Assembly (NCBI RefSeq): GCF_000403435.2
Contig: NZ_KE159709.1
Location: 606,187 to 670,186 of the forward strand
Reading direction: 5' to 3'
Source of the DNA: Oscillibacter sp. 1-3
Lineage (GTDB): Bacteria; Bacillota; Clostridia; Oscillospirales; Oscillospiraceae
DNA: 64,000 nt
This document shows, one piece after another, positions 36,380-46,073 of the stretch (position 1 is the first letter of the stretch; every line of letters starts with the position of its first letter). A model generated the notes under the pieces. That model was given only the letters and a program-made list of their open reading frames with translations, did no database searches and was not told where the DNA came from. The position numbers and the translations under genes are program-made.

Positions 36380-36991
36380 ATGTCCATCGAACTTTGGGCC
36401 GTCCGGCTGGGGCGGCCGCTGACGGCGGAGGAGGCGGAGACCATGATGGCCCTGCTTCCTCCGGAGCGTCGGGAGCGGCTTTTGCGGGTCCGGCAGGTGG
36501 AGCGGCGTCAGGAGCCGTTGTGCGCCTACTTTATTTTACGCCAGGCCCTGGAGGAACAGTACGGATGGCGGGAACTGCCAAAAATCGCCCTGACGAACCG
36601 GGGAAAGCCCTGCTTTCCGGAGCACCCGGAGGTGCAGTTCAATCTGAGCCACACCGCCGGCGCGGTGCTTGTGGGCCTTTCGGACGAGCCTCTGGGGGTG
36701 GATATTGAGCACATCCGCCCGGTGAGCCAGCGGGCCATGCGGCGGCTGGCGGACGTGGATACGCGGGAGGATTTTTTTCGCAGCTGGGTGCGGCGGGAGG
36801 CTCGGGCCAAGCGCAGCGGCGACGGTGTCGGCACGATGATCCGGGAGGAGACGCCCCTGCGGTACGGGGAGGTCTATTATGAAATCGAGACCTTCCCCGG
36901 CTATGCGGCGGGGGTGGCCTCCGGCAGTTCGGAGAAGTCGGGCACCGTACGGCGGCTGGTTCTGGGCGGTGTATCGGAGGGAGCGACGTGA
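36380..36991 (+). CDS. 4'-phosphopantetheinyl transferase (Sfp type)
   Basis: About 203 residues. Signature strands are FNLSHTAGAVLVGLSDEPLGVDIEHIRP (Mg-binding Asp/Glu) and the WVRREARAKRSGDG helix, which corresponds to the W-KEA-K motif. It loads the CoA phosphopantetheine arm on carrier proteins. ATG 36380 chosen as the start of the conserved domain. No NRPS or PKS gene is in the window. Overlaps the next gene by 4 nt. Confidence 0.88.
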   Translation: MSIELWAVRLGRPLTAEEAETMMALLPPERRERLLRVRQVERRQEPLCAYFILRQALEEQYGWRELPKIALTNRGKPCFPEHPEVQFNLSHTAGAVLVGLSDEPLGVDIEHIRPVSQRAMRRLADVDTREDFFRSWVRREARAKRSGDGVGTMIREETPLRYGEVYYEIETFPGYAAGVASGSSEKSGTVRRLVLGGVSEGAT

Positions 36992-37404
36992 AAGACGGGG
37001 AATTAGTGGAGTTTGTTCTGGCTTTTGCAGAGGAGGTCAACGCCCTCCAGCGCAGGTATGCCCCGCTGCTGGCGTCGGAGCGGGTGCGGGGCCGGTCGGC
37101 CGCCTTTCTGGAGGCGTACCGCGCGGAGGCGGGGCTGATCTATGCCCGCTATCTCACCAAACGGGAGCGGACCTATTACGCGCCCATTTCCGATCCACCC
37201 ACCTACGCTGCCATGGATGAGATGACCCTCAGCACGGTGGAGCGGGTGAAAAACCGGGCCGTGGTGGAGATCCTGACCAGCGAGGGCCGGCTGGACTATC
37301 GGTTCAAGCTGGTGTGCGAGGGCGGAGCGTGGCGGATCAACAGTTATCAGCAGAGGCTCCACACAGAGTTTTACATCCGCCGTTGGGTCTACGGCGACTT
37401 TTGA
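36988..37404 (+). CDS. NTF2-fold-like hypothetical protein
   Basis: 138 residues, GTG start overlapping the previous stop (GTGA). A helix-rich start is followed by a strand-rich end (AVVEILTSEGRLDYRFKLVCEGGAWRI), a pattern like NTF2-fold immunity or lumazine-like proteins. No toxin is adjacent. Co-translated with the phosphopantetheinyl transferase, but no functional link is evident. Confidence 0.6.
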   Translation: MKDGELVEFVLAFAEEVNALQRRYAPLLASERVRGRSAAFLEAYRAEAGLIYARYLTKRERTYYAPISDPPTYAAMDEMTLSTVERVKNRAVVEILTSEGRLDYRFKLVCEGGAWRINSYQQRLHTEFYIRRWVYGDF

Positions 37405-37438
37405 ATCGGGCGGGGAACATTTCCCTGCCCGATTTTTT
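37404..37438 (+). terminator. Terminator
   Basis: AATCGGGCGGGGAA, short loop, TTCCCTGCCCGATTTTTT. Confidence 0.85.
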
Positions 37439-37511
37439 GCACTCCGTGGAACCAACGCTCCCTCTTTTCCGACTAAAAGGATGAAAGCGGCTTTCAAAAG
37501 GAAGTGAACAT

Positions 37512-38063
37512 ATGGAGGATCAGGACATCATCACATTGTACTGGGAGCGGTCTGAGGAGGCCATCCGGGCCACGGCGGAGAAATACGGCGGCTACTGCGC
37601 GGCCATCATCCGCCGGGTACTGGGAGACGGCCGGGACAGCGAGGAGTGTCTGAACGACACCTGGCTGGGGGCCTGGAACGCCATGCCGCCCCAGCGGCCC
37701 CGGCGTCTGCCGCCCTTTCTGGGCCGCATTGCCCGGAACACGGCCCTGGACCGGTTTGATTACAACGCCGCCCAGAGCCGGAGCGGCTGCACGGCGGTGC
37801 TGGAGGAGCTGGCGGAGTGCGTGGGCGGCGACCCTGCGGGGGAGGACTTTGATTTGCGCCGCCTGGGGGAGGCCATCTCGGCGTATCTGGACACCGTCTC
37901 GCCGGAGTGCCGGCGGGTTTTTCTCCGGCGGTACTGGTACTGCGACACCGTTCAGGAGATCGCCGCCGGGTACGGGTTCACCCAAGGGAAGGTGAAGTCC
38001 CTGCTCCACCGCGCCCGAAAGGGGCTGCGGGCCTATTTGATCGAGGAGGGGTACGACCTATGA
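37512..38063 (+). CDS. ECF-type RNA polymerase sigma factor
   Basis: 183 residues with sigma-2 (AAIIRRVLGDGRDSEECLNDTWLGAWNAMPP, then PPFLGRIARNTALDRF) and sigma-4 (CRRVFLRRYWYCDTVQEIAAGYG). These would direct transcription of a small regulon, usually for envelope stress. It overlaps the following membrane protein by 4 nt (ATGA), the common arrangement with an anti-sigma factor. Confidence 0.9.
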   Translation: MEDQDIITLYWERSEEAIRATAEKYGGYCAAIIRRVLGDGRDSEECLNDTWLGAWNAMPPQRPRRLPPFLGRIARNTALDRFDYNAAQSRSGCTAVLEELAECVGGDPAGEDFDLRRLGEAISAYLDTVSPECRRVFLRRYWYCDTVQEIAAGYGFTQGKVKSLLHRARKGLRAYLIEEGYDL

Positions 38064-39202
38064 CGAAAGAGGAGCTGTTCCGGGCTGTGGGGGAGGTCCA
38101 GGAGGACCAGATCACGGAGGCAGAGACCGTGAAAAAACAGAGCCGCCCCTGGCGGCGGTACGGAACCCTGGCGGCGTGCCTGGCGGTGGTGCTGGCGGGA
38201 GCCTTTGCCCTGGAGCGGGTGGAGGGTTCGCGAAAGTGGGCGGAGCTGGAGGAGGGTTTCGATACCCTGGCTCGCCCTGAGAGCGCCTTGGATTCCGGCG
38301 GCGGTGCGGAGGATGAGGTTGGCTGGCACGAAAAGATTGTGGAGTTTCATCCAGCGGAGGTGCCGGAAGACAACGCTGGTCTGGATGGCGCGGACTACTG
38401 GAGCGGCCGCGATACCCGTCCGGCCTCCAATTATTCTGTCAATGTGGAGATCGGAGAGCTGGACGGCGGAGCGCGGACGGAGGATGATATTATCATAGAC
38501 GGAGAAAAGCACCGGACGGAGACCGACTCCGCCTCCTGTCTTGCGTGGCTGTCTCCGGAGGAGATCTTCGCACAGGACACGGCTGTCTTCCGGGGGATCG
38601 TCCGGGATCTGCGGTACTACGTGGTGGAGGCCGGCGGCTTTGAGACGCAGTACACTGTGGCGGCCGTGGAGATCACCGATCCCATCCGGGGGGACCTGAC
38701 GGCGGGGGAGATTCGGACCGTCCTCTATATAGGGGGGCCGGACATGTCCACCAGCCTCTCCGGCCCTCTAACCGCCCTGGAGGCGGGGAGCGACGCCATC
38801 TTCATGCCCATCGCCGCCTCACCGGAGACTGGCCGCCGGGACGGGGACAGCTGGTTCTGCTACGCCGACCTGGGGGAATTCTACCTCTCCGAGGGGATGC
38901 GGTATGTGTTCCTGGATACAGGGGAGGGTCTGTCTTTTGAGCGCGGCCTCTATGAGGAGATCGCGGAGGCGAAGACCCTGGACGAGGTGGCAGCCTATAT
39001 CCGGCGGATGACCGGTGCGGTACGGATTCAGCCTGTCCAGCCGGAGCAAAGCCAGCCCGCTGCGGTCCCCGTGGCGCCCCAGGCGGACCCGGCGGAGAGC
39101 GGCCGCGCCCAGCCCAGCTATGGAGTGGAGGGTCCCAACGGCGGGCGGGAACTCCCGGACAGCACGGTGTTGGGGCCAGAGGATCTTTTAACCGGCGGCT
39201 GA
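38060..39202 (+). CDS. Membrane-anchored anti-sigma factor
   Basis: 380 residues: a short cytoplasmic N-terminus (MTKEELFRAVGEVQEDQI) that should bind the sigma factor, one membrane helix (TLAACLAVVLAGAFAL), then a large outer domain of unknown fold. A Pro/Gln/Ala-rich tail ends the protein. ATG 38060 overlaps the sigma stop, supporting this start. Position, coupling and topology support the role; the outer domain is not recognised. Confidence 0.78.
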   Translation: MTKEELFRAVGEVQEDQITEAETVKKQSRPWRRYGTLAACLAVVLAGAFALERVEGSRKWAELEEGFDTLARPESALDSGGGAEDEVGWHEKIVEFHPAEVPEDNAGLDGADYWSGRDTRPASNYSVNVEIGELDGGARTEDDIIIDGEKHRTETDSASCLAWLSPEEIFAQDTAVFRGIVRDLRYYVVEAGGFETQYTVAAVEITDPIRGDLTAGEIRTVLYIGGPDMSTSLSGPLTALEAGSDAIFMPIAASPETGRRDGDSWFCYADLGEFYLSEGMRYVFLDTGEGLSFERGLYEEIAEAKTLDEVAAYIRRMTGAVRIQPVQPEQSQPAAVPVAPQADPAESGRAQPSYGVEGPNGGRELPDSTVLGPEDLLTGG

Positions 39203-39247
39203 AGGCTCTCCGCAGGAGCTTCACGGGTGGCTTACATCCGTCGTCAA

Positions 39248-39443
39248 GTCGCCCTCGGCCCGGAGGGAACGGGCCGAGGGCGCGGCGGAAATCAATTGAA
39301 AACTGTTTTTCCTGAGGGCATATACCTCGGGAAAAACACCGCTCAGTTCTGGAGTGTGCGAAGCCCCCATCTGCCTGCGGCAGATGGGGGCTGAGTGCGC
39401 GGAAGAACTGTGATTCCCTTACCGAAAATGGCCAGAGGCCGTT
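39248..39443. repeat. Cluster of strong palindromes before gdhA end
   Basis: Four inverted repeats follow one another: GCCCTCGGCCCG/CGGGCCGAGGGC (possible terminator of the anti-sigma gene), GTTTTTCC-GAGG/CCTC-GGAAAAAC, a long nested one (CAGTTCTGG outside; CCCCCATCTGCC/GGCAGATGGGGG inside), and GAAAATGGCC/GGCCGTTTTC. Together they fill the 250-bp gap between convergent genes; no gene is seen. Confidence 0.65.
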
Positions 39444-39452
39444 TTCAGTGAA

Positions 39453-40802
39453 TTAAAAGACGCCCTGCGCCATCATGGCGTCAGCCACTCTCTGGAAGCC
39501 GGCGATGTTGGCGCCCGCCACCAGGTTGTAGCCCAGGCCGTACTTCTCGGCGGCCTCCACGCTCATATTATAGATGTTGTCCATGATCCGGTGGAGCTGC
39601 TTGTCGACCTCCTCCTCAGTCCAGATCAGGCGCTCGCTGTTCTGGGCCATCTCCAGGGCGGAGGTGGCCACGCCGCCGGCGTTGACGGCCTTGGAGGGGG
39701 CCACGATGACGCCGGGCTGCTCCATCAGGAATTTCAGGGCGTCGTTGGTGGTGGGCATGTTGGCCACCTCAATATAGTACTTCACGCCGCTCTCGGCGAT
39801 CTGCTTGGCATGCTCCAGATGCACGTCGTTCTGCATGGCGGAGGGCATGCACACATCCACCTTCACGCCCCAGGGCTTTTGGCCGGGGAAGAACTCCACG
39901 CCGAATTTCTCCGCGTAGTCCTGGACCCGGTTGCGGCCGGAATTGCGCATCTCCACCAGATACGCGATCTTCTCCGGCGTGGTGACGCCGTCAGGGTCGT
40001 AGACGTAGCCGTCGGGGCCGGAGAGGGTGACCACCTTGGCCCCCAGCTCCGTGGCCTTTTTGCAGATGCCCCAGGTCACGTTGCCGAAGCCTGCGCAGGC
40101 GATGGTTTTGCCCCGGATGTCCTCGCCCTCGTGCTTGAGGACGTTCTCCAGATAGTAGACAGAGCCGAAGCCCGTGGCCTCGGGCCGCACCAGGGAGCCG
40201 CCGGAGGCGAAGTCCTTGCCGGTGAGGACGCCGTTTTCCCAGGCGCCCCGCAGGCGGCGGTACTGGCCGAAGAGATAGCTGATCTCCCGGGTGCCCACGC
40301 CCATGTCGCCGGCGGGCACGTCCACGTCCGGTCCGATGAAGCGGTGCAGGGCCGTCATGAAGGACTGGCAGAAGCGCATAATCTCCGCGTCGGACTTGCC
40401 GGTGGGATCGAAGTCGCTGCCGCCCTTGCCGCTGCCGATGGGCAGGCCCGTCAGGGCGTTCTTGAAGGTCTGCTCAAAGGCCAGGAACTTGATGATGCTG
40501 AGATTGACGTCCTTCTGGAAGCGAAGGCCGCCCTTATAGGGACCGATGGCGCCGTTAAACTGGCAGCGCCAGCCGGTATTGGTGTGCCAGGCGCCGTCGT
40601 CGGACATCCAGGCCACACGGAAACTGATGGTCCGCTCCGGCTCCACCATCCGCTCCAGCAGACAGGCCTTCTCGTACTCCGGGTGCTTCTCCACCACCGG
40701 CTCCAGGGAGGTGAGGACCTCCTCCACCGTCTGGATAAACTCCGGCTCGCCGGCGTGCTTGGCCTTGACGTTTTCGATGACTCTGGCGAGATATGCGTTC
40801 AT
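39453..40802 (-). CDS. gdhA: NADP-specific glutamate dehydrogenase
   Basis: 449 residues, hexameric-type length. The substrate-binding segment YKGGLRFQKDVNLSIIKFL and catalytic-lysine region GSGKGGSDFDP are followed by PAGDMGVGTREI and the dinucleotide motif CAGFGNVTWG. It makes glutamate from 2-oxoglutarate and ammonium. Transcribed from a single-gene unit on the minus strand. Confidence 0.96.
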   Translation of the reverse strand: MNAYLARVIENVKAKHAGEPEFIQTVEEVLTSLEPVVEKHPEYEKACLLERMVEPERTISFRVAWMSDDGAWHTNTGWRCQFNGAIGPYKGGLRFQKDVNLSIIKFLAFEQTFKNALTGLPIGSGKGGSDFDPTGKSDAEIMRFCQSFMTALHRFIGPDVDVPAGDMGVGTREISYLFGQYRRLRGAWENGVLTGKDFASGGSLVRPEATGFGSVYYLENVLKHEGEDIRGKTIACAGFGNVTWGICKKATELGAKVVTLSGPDGYVYDPDGVTTPEKIAYLVEMRNSGRNRVQDYAEKFGVEFFPGQKPWGVKVDVCMPSAMQNDVHLEHAKQIAESGVKYYIEVANMPTTNDALKFLMEQPGVIVAPSKAVNAGGVATSALEMAQNSERLIWTEEEVDKQLHRIMDNIYNMSVEAAEKYGLGYNLVAGANIAGFQRVADAMMAQGVF

Positions 40803-40973
40803 CTGAAATGACCTCCTTCAAATCATGGCGATCCCATCGGGGGCAGCGTGATCCCCCGTATTTCACTGCTATTTTACCACCTTTGGAGAAAAGAAGCAAG
40901 AGGGCAGCGGCGTTTCCCGGGAAAAAGATGGGATATTTCGGAAACTTTGGAGCTTGTCTCCGCCTTTGCCTTA

Positions 40974-41001
40974 TTGACTTTTTACGGAGGCGGGGTATAA
41001 T
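40974..41001 (+). promoter_or_regulatory. Promoter of the phosphoribosyltransferase gene
   Basis: TTGACT, a 16-bp spacer and TATAAT, 49 bp before the start codon. Confidence 0.75.
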
Positions 41002-41050
41002 GATTCTGGAAAAAACCATTTGGAGATTTTTTGATAAGGGGAGAAGAGAT

Positions 41051-41614
41051 ATGAGTACATATCCCATTGAGGTTGCGGGCCTGAGGCGTGAGCTTCCCAT
41101 CTGCAAAGTCACAGACGATCTGTATATCGCCGCTTTCATCGTCTTTGGCGACGCGGAGCTGACAGTGGCCTGCGCCCGGGAGCTTTTGAAGCTGGTTCCC
41201 GCGGACAGCTATGACTATATGCTCACTGCCGAGGCCAAGAGCATTCCCCTGATCCATGAGATGGCGCGGCAGTCCGGGGCGGAGAAGTACTTCATCGCCC
41301 GGAAGGGCCCCAAGGCCTATATGCCGGACCCCATCCACGTGACGGACAAGTCCATCACCACCGCCGGGGAGCAGAAGCTGTTCCTGGGCCGGGATGACGC
41401 GGACCTGATTCGGGGCAGGCGGATTCTGCTGATGGACGATGTCATCTCCACCGGCGGCTCCCTTCACGCCATGGAGGCCCTGGTGGCCATGGCCGGGGGC
41501 ACCGTGACCGGCAGAGTGGCGGTGCTGGCGGAGGGCGACGCCCAAAACCGGCCCGACATCAGCTTTCTGGCGCCCCTGCCGGTGTTCAGCGCCGACGGGA
41601 CGGTCAAGGGCTGA
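41051..41614 (+). CDS. Phosphoribosyltransferase (adenine PRT-like)
   Basis: 187 residues with the PRPP-binding motif ILLMDDVISTGGSLHA and the flexible-loop region ITTAGEQKLFLG. It is close to PurR-type or adenine phosphoribosyltransferases and probably salvages a purine base. ATG 41051 gives the conserved N-terminus; a longer frame upstream runs through the promoter and is rejected. Confidence 0.85.
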   Translation: MSTYPIEVAGLRRELPICKVTDDLYIAAFIVFGDAELTVACARELLKLVPADSYDYMLTAEAKSIPLIHEMARQSGAEKYFIARKGPKAYMPDPIHVTDKSITTAGEQKLFLGRDDADLIRGRRILLMDDVISTGGSLHAMEALVAMAGGTVTGRVAVLAEGDAQNRPDISFLAPLPVFSADGTVKG

Positions 41615-41738
41615 GGCGGCACAGCGAAAAAACGGGGCGCGCCGGGAGCGATGGCGTGCCCTGCTTTTTCGCTTTTTATGGAAAAGTTCCGACAAAAAAC
41701 TTTCCAGCGGGCCGAAAATGTGATATAATCAACGGACT

Positions 41739-43157
41739 ATGAAGAGAAAGACCATCTACTATCTGCCGGGGATGACGGTCCCCGCGATCCTGTCAGCGCT
41801 GTTCATGGTTTGCTCGGCGGTGGTGCGCATCGTGTGGGCCTGCGGGGAGCCGGCGCTCTCCAGACCCTTTCTGTGCCTCCAAATTCTCCTGCCTCTGGCG
41901 GCGAACGTGTCCTTTGTGCTGATTCTCCTGCGGGACGGAAGAGACCGTCTGTTCCGCTCCGCCATCCCGGTGTGGCTGGGGTGCGTGTTCTTTGCCGTCA
42001 AGGCCCTGGGATTTCCGTCCCGGCTGCACACGGCGCTGTGCCTGCTGCTGTACGCCCTGGTGGCGGCGCTCTACACCGCCACGGTGACGGGCCGCGTACC
42101 CACACAAAAGCTCCTCTGGCTCCTCTTCGGCCTGCCCATGCTGTACCACATCTTTGTGGAGGACACCCGGAAGCTGGGCTGGCCGGTCCATGACTGGCTG
42201 CCGGAGGTGTCGGTGCTTTTTTGTATGGCGGCCCTGCTCTGTGTGTCCCTGGCCATGCGGAGGCGTCCGGCAGGGGAGGGGGAGTATGTCCCCGGCTTCG
42301 GCGACCGGAACGACGGGCGGCGGCTGCGGTCTCTTTCTCCCATCTTCGCGGTGTCGCCCTATCTGATGAAGACCCGCAACACCTCCCAGAACTTTCTGGA
42401 GGACCACGTGGAGATCACAGAGATGGAGAAATACATTGTCTCCAAGCGGCGGGCGGGGCTCAAGAATTTCGGCATCCTCCACGTGCTGCTGGCGGCCTAT
42501 GTCCGCGCCTGCGCCCGGTATCCGGGGCTGAACCGGTTTATCGCCGGGCAGAAGATCTTCTCCCGGGGCCGGGAGATCGAGATCAACATGACCATCAAAA
42601 AGACCATGTCCGTGGACTCTCCGGACACGGTCATCAAGGTCGCCTTTGACCCCGCCGACACGGCGGACATGGTGTACGGGCGGTTTAACGAGAAGGTCCA
42701 GGCCGTGAAAGACGCGCCGCTGGACACCGGCTTTGACAAGCTGGCGGGGGCCTTCAACCTGATCCCGGGGCTGCTGCTGAAATTCTTCGTCTTTCTGCTC
42801 CAGACCATGGATTACTTCGGCCTGTTGCCCAGGGCGCTGACAAAGCTCTCTCCCTTCCACGGGTCGCTGTACATCACCTCCATGGCCTCCCTGGGCATTC
42901 CGCCCATCTACCACCACCTGTACGACTTCGGCAATGTGCCGGTGTTCTGCTCCTTCGGGAAAAAACGCAGGGTCTATGAGACGGCGCGGGACGGCACAGT
43001 GGTGCGGCGGAAGTACATCGACTGTAACTACGTGACGGATGAGCGGATTGTGGACGGGTTCTATTTCGCCTCCGCTCTGCGCTATCTCCACGGGCTTCTG
43101 GACGACCCCTGGCAGCTGGACACGCCGCCGGAGAAGGTCGTTCCGGATCAGGCGTAG
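41739..43157 (+). CDS. Membrane protein with E2-like acyltransferase domain
   Basis: 472 residues. About six hydrophobic helices (1-185) are followed by a 2-oxoacid dehydrogenase E2 / CAT-like domain: FLEDHVEITEMEKYIVSKRRAGLKNFG, LLAAYVRACARYPGLNRFI, ITSMASLGIPPIYH. The usual catalytic motif H-R-x-x-D-G appears as TDERIVDGF, so the general-base histidine is missing while the Asp-Gly is kept. No lipoyl domain and no E1 or E3 genes are present. Probably not a classical E2; the function is unknown. Confidence 0.75.
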   Translation: MKRKTIYYLPGMTVPAILSALFMVCSAVVRIVWACGEPALSRPFLCLQILLPLAANVSFVLILLRDGRDRLFRSAIPVWLGCVFFAVKALGFPSRLHTALCLLLYALVAALYTATVTGRVPTQKLLWLLFGLPMLYHIFVEDTRKLGWPVHDWLPEVSVLFCMAALLCVSLAMRRRPAGEGEYVPGFGDRNDGRRLRSLSPIFAVSPYLMKTRNTSQNFLEDHVEITEMEKYIVSKRRAGLKNFGILHVLLAAYVRACARYPGLNRFIAGQKIFSRGREIEINMTIKKTMSVDSPDTVIKVAFDPADTADMVYGRFNEKVQAVKDAPLDTGFDKLAGAFNLIPGLLLKFFVFLLQTMDYFGLLPRALTKLSPFHGSLYITSMASLGIPPIYHHLYDFGNVPVFCSFGKKRRVYETARDGTVVRRKYIDCNYVTDERIVDGFYFASALRYLHGLLDDPWQLDTPPEKVVPDQA

Positions 43158-43198
43158 CGGAAGCTGGGCGAAACAGGCCCATATACCGGAAAAATCTC

Positions 43199-43230
43199 AA
43201 GGGCCAGGGGTTCACACCCCTGGCCCTTTT
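43199..43230. terminator. Bidirectional terminator
   Basis: AAGGGCCAGGGG, TTCACA loop, CCCCTGGCCCTTTT between convergent genes. Confidence 0.88.
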
Positions 43231-43252
43231 ATGTATGCTCTGCGGGTCTTGC

Positions 43253-44947
43253 TCAGAAAGCGCTCTCCGCATTCGTGCCCTGTTTCAGACGGAAGGAGGC
43301 CACAAGCCCCTTGAGGAGGCTGGCCTGAGAGGACAGCTCCTCACTGGCGGCGGCGGACTGCTCGCTGGTGGCGGAGTTGTTCTGGACTACGCCGGAGATC
43401 TGGTCGATGCCCTCGGTGATCTGGCTGATGGAGACAGTCTGGCTCTCCACCTCCTCCACCACGATGGCCATCTTGGCGGTGACGCCGCCGGCGCTCTCGC
43501 TGGTGCGCTCCAGAGCCTCGGTGACCTTATGCACCACGTCGCTGCCCTCAGAGACGGCGGCGATGGAGCTCTCGATCAGGTCCTTAGTGGCCTTGGCGGC
43601 CTCGTCCGACCTGTTGGCCAGATTGCGCACCTCGTCGGCAACCACGGCGAAGCCCTTGCCGGCGCTGCCCGCCCGGGCGGCCTCCACGGCGGCGTTCAGG
43701 GCCAGAATATTGGTCTGGAAGGCGATGTTTTCGATGGCGGCGATGATCTTGCTGATCTCCTGGGAGGAGCCGGAGATGCGCTCCATGGCCAGGTTCAGGT
43801 TTTTGACATACTCCACGCTGATGCCCAGCTGGGCGCCCGCCTGTTCCACGAACTGACCGGCCTCCCTGGTGGCCTGCGCGGTTTTCTGGGCGTTTTCGGA
43901 GATGTCGCTGATGGTGGCGGAGAGCTCCTCCACGGAGCTGGCCTGCTCGGTGGCGCCCTGGGCCAGGGCCTGGGCGCTGGTAGACACCTGCTCGGAGCCG
44001 GAGGCCACCTGCTCGGCGCTGTTCCGGATCTGGTACATGGTGTCGTTCAGCCTGGTTACAATGCTGTCCAGAGACTTTTTGATGGACATGAAGTCCCCCA
44101 CGTAGTCCTGCTGGGCGCCGTTGGTCAGATCGCCGTTGGCAATGGAATCCAGCACGTCGGCAATCTCGCCAATGTAGGAGCGCAGGCGGCGGATGGTCTC
44201 TTCAAAGATCCGGCCCAGTTCTCCGATTTCGTCGTTGGAGTGTACATTGACGCTGATCTCCTCGCCGCTGCTCAGGCCCAGGCGGCCCTGCACCAGGTAT
44301 CCGGCCACCTGTGTGATCTCAGCCAGAGGGGCGGATACCGTCTTTTTGAGATACGCGGCCATTACCATAACACATACGACGATGACAATAAGGCTTACCA
44401 CGGAGGACAAAATCACGGTAATAAGGATCTGCCGGCTGGCCTCGGCATTGGAGATGCCGGCGAAGATCAGCCCGTTGACATTTCCTCCGGCGTCTCTGGT
44501 GGGAACATAGGAGCAGAGGTACTCCTCGTCCAGGATGACCGCCTTGCCCACATAGGACTGTCCCTGCTGGAGCACGGTGCTGGACAGGCTGGAGGAGAGC
44601 TTGGTGCCTACGGCCCGCTCCCCGTTCTGGATCACGGTGGTGTAGGCCCGGGTATCGCCCTCAAAAATGGTGAACTCACAGCCCATACGGCTTTTCAGCT
44701 CGTCCAGCAGCTGATTGGGGTCCTCGCCGCCGCCGTTCTGGCTGAGTAGATAGGCCAGCATGTTGGTGCCGTTGGTGCAGCGGTCTTTCAGCATTTTGGT
44801 GGTCAGGCTGCGGAACATGGTCACACACATGACCACCGCAAAGAAAACTGAGACCACCTGCATGATAATGACCACTTTGCCGACCTTCTGGCCGATGCGC
44901 TTATCCTTTTTGCCAGCGCCGCCTTTGGAGAACTGGTTTTGTTTCAT
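43253..44947 (-). CDS. Methyl-accepting chemotaxis protein
   Basis: 564 residues: N-terminal helix ([19 protein letters not shown]), an outer Cache-like sensor, a second helix ([19 protein letters not shown]), HAMP, and a signalling coiled coil. The hairpin tip reads [26 protein letters not shown] and is followed by [18 protein letters not shown]. It senses a ligand and signals to CheA/CheW, which are not in the window. Preceded by a strong promoter at 45010-45038. Confidence 0.95.
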   Translation of the reverse strand: MKQNQFSKGGAGKKDKRIGQKVGKVVIIMQVVSVFFAVVMCVTMFRSLTTKMLKDRCTNGTNMLAYLLSQNGGGEDPNQLLDELKSRMGCEFTIFEGDTRAYTTVIQNGERAVGTKLSSSLSSTVLQQGQSYVGKAVILDEEYLCSYVPTRDAGGNVNGLIFAGISNAEASRQILITVILSSVVSLIVIVVCVMVMAAYLKKTVSAPLAEITQVAGYLVQGRLGLSSGEEISVNVHSNDEIGELGRIFEETIRRLRSYIGEIADVLDSIANGDLTNGAQQDYVGDFMSIKKSLDSIVTRLNDTMYQIRNSAEQVASGSEQVSTSAQALAQGATEQASSVEELSATISDISENAQKTAQATREAGQFVEQAGAQLGISVEYVKNLNLAMERISGSSQEISKIIAAIENIAFQTNILALNAAVEAARAGSAGKGFAVVADEVRNLANRSDEAAKATKDLIESSIAAVSEGSDVVHKVTEALERTSESAGGVTAKMAIVVEEVESQTVSISQITEGIDQISGVVQNNSATSEQSAAASEELSSQASLLKGLVASFRLKQGTNAESAF

Positions 44948-45009
44948 GCTTGCTCACTCCATTTGTTATAGTGTTTCTCTGTGGGCGGAATGCGCCGCCC
45001 AGCCTATCA

Positions 45010-45038
45010 ATTATAATAAGGGTTGGAGCTTTTTGCAA
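45010..45038 (-). promoter_or_regulatory. Promoter of the chemoreceptor gene
   Basis: On the minus strand TTGCAA (45038-45033), a 17-bp spacer, then TATAAT (45015-45010). Confidence 0.75.
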
Positions 45039-45159
45039 CCCTATTTTTTGTTCCGCTTTTTTGAAGTCTGTTTTCAAACCGATGCAATGCCGGATCGAGG
45101 CGGATACTTTCCACCGCGCTTCATTCAATTTTCTTGCCGGGCGGGCGGCCCGCCGTCGT

Positions 45160-45624
45160 CTACCACACCCGGTCCGGACAAAGGTCGTCCCAGCACCAGA
45201 GGGTCTGGTCCGTGTGGAGAATGATCTCACATTCCTTATGGCGGCGGTCAAACCAGACCCAGCACTTGTGCAGAACGGACTGCCAGCTCTGATATTGTGT
45301 GATGAACTCCACCTGGAGCGCCCCGCCGTTGACGGCGGCGAGGAAGTTTCCCGGCTCCCAGCCGACCCGGAGGGCGTTCCGCCGCTTTTTCTCCGTAAAC
45401 ACGTATATATCCACGCCGTCGATGTCCTCGTCAAGAATCCGGTATTTCACCTCGGACGGACCGGTTTTAACAATTTTGCCTGTGGTGTTCAGCGGGTGGT
45501 CCGGGATCACCCAGAAGCCGTCCGGAAAGCAGAAGGACAGCACCCCGTTTTCATATGTCATTCTCTCCGCGCGGCAGTCATGCAGGCTGAACAGGGAGGA
45601 GCCGCCGTCACAGTGCCGGTACAT
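45160..45624 (-). CDS. Hypothetical protein
   Basis: 154 residues, strand-rich and with many aromatic and charged residues (MTYENGVLSFCFPDGFWVI, then FDRRHKECEIILHTDQTLWCWD). No signal peptide or membrane segment. ATG 45624 follows a GGGGGG stretch. No family recognised. It lies 16 bp downstream of ruvX and may be its operon partner. Confidence 0.6.
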   Translation of the reverse strand: MYRHCDGGSSLFSLHDCRAERMTYENGVLSFCFPDGFWVIPDHPLNTTGKIVKTGPSEVKYRILDEDIDGVDIYVFTEKKRRNALRVGWEPGNFLAAVNGGALQVEFITQYQSWQSVLHKCWVWFDRRHKECEIILHTDQTLWCWDDLCPDRVW

Positions 45625-45640
45625 ACTTTGTGTCCCCCCG

Positions 45641-46066
45641 TCAGCCCCGCGGATGGCTCTTTTTATAGGTGAGATACCCCTCCAGGATCAGCGACGCCGC
45701 CACGGCGTCCACAGTCTTTTTCCGTTTCCTGGCGTCTTTGCCGCTGTTCATCAGAATCCAATGGGCGTCGATGGTGGTGCGGCGTTCGTCCCAGAGGACC
45801 ACCGGCAGGCCGGTCCGCTCCTCCAGCAAAACCTTCATGGCCCGGGCCTTCTCCGACCGGGGGCCCAGGGTGCCGTCCATGTTGATCGGGTGGCCCAGCA
45901 CCAGCTCCTCCGCCCCGTGCTCTTTCGCCAGGGCGGCGATCCGCTCCACCGCGTCCTCCGGGCGGTAGGCGTCGACGGTGACAGTGAACCCGGCCAGCAG
46001 GCCGGTGGGGTCTGAGACGGCGATGCCGGTGTGGGCGTCGCCGTAATCAATGGCCATAATACGCAT
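45641..46066 (-). CDS. ruvX: Holliday junction resolvase-like RuvX/YqgF
   Basis: 141 residues, RNase H fold. MRIMAIDYGDAHTGIAVSDP holds the first catalytic Asp, ELVLGHPINMDGTLG the family loop, LWDERRTT the Glu, and DAVAASLILEGYL the last Asp. It is linked to pre-16S rRNA 5'-end processing. ATG 46066 begins at the first conserved strand; an earlier ATG at 46090 overlaps the upstream gene. Confidence 0.92.
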   Translation of the reverse strand: MRIMAIDYGDAHTGIAVSDPTGLLAGFTVTVDAYRPEDAVERIAALAKEHGAEELVLGHPINMDGTLGPRSEKARAMKVLLEERTGLPVVLWDERRTTIDAHWILMNSGKDARKRKKTVDAVAASLILEGYLTYKKSHPRG

Positions 46067-46073
46067 AGATTTC

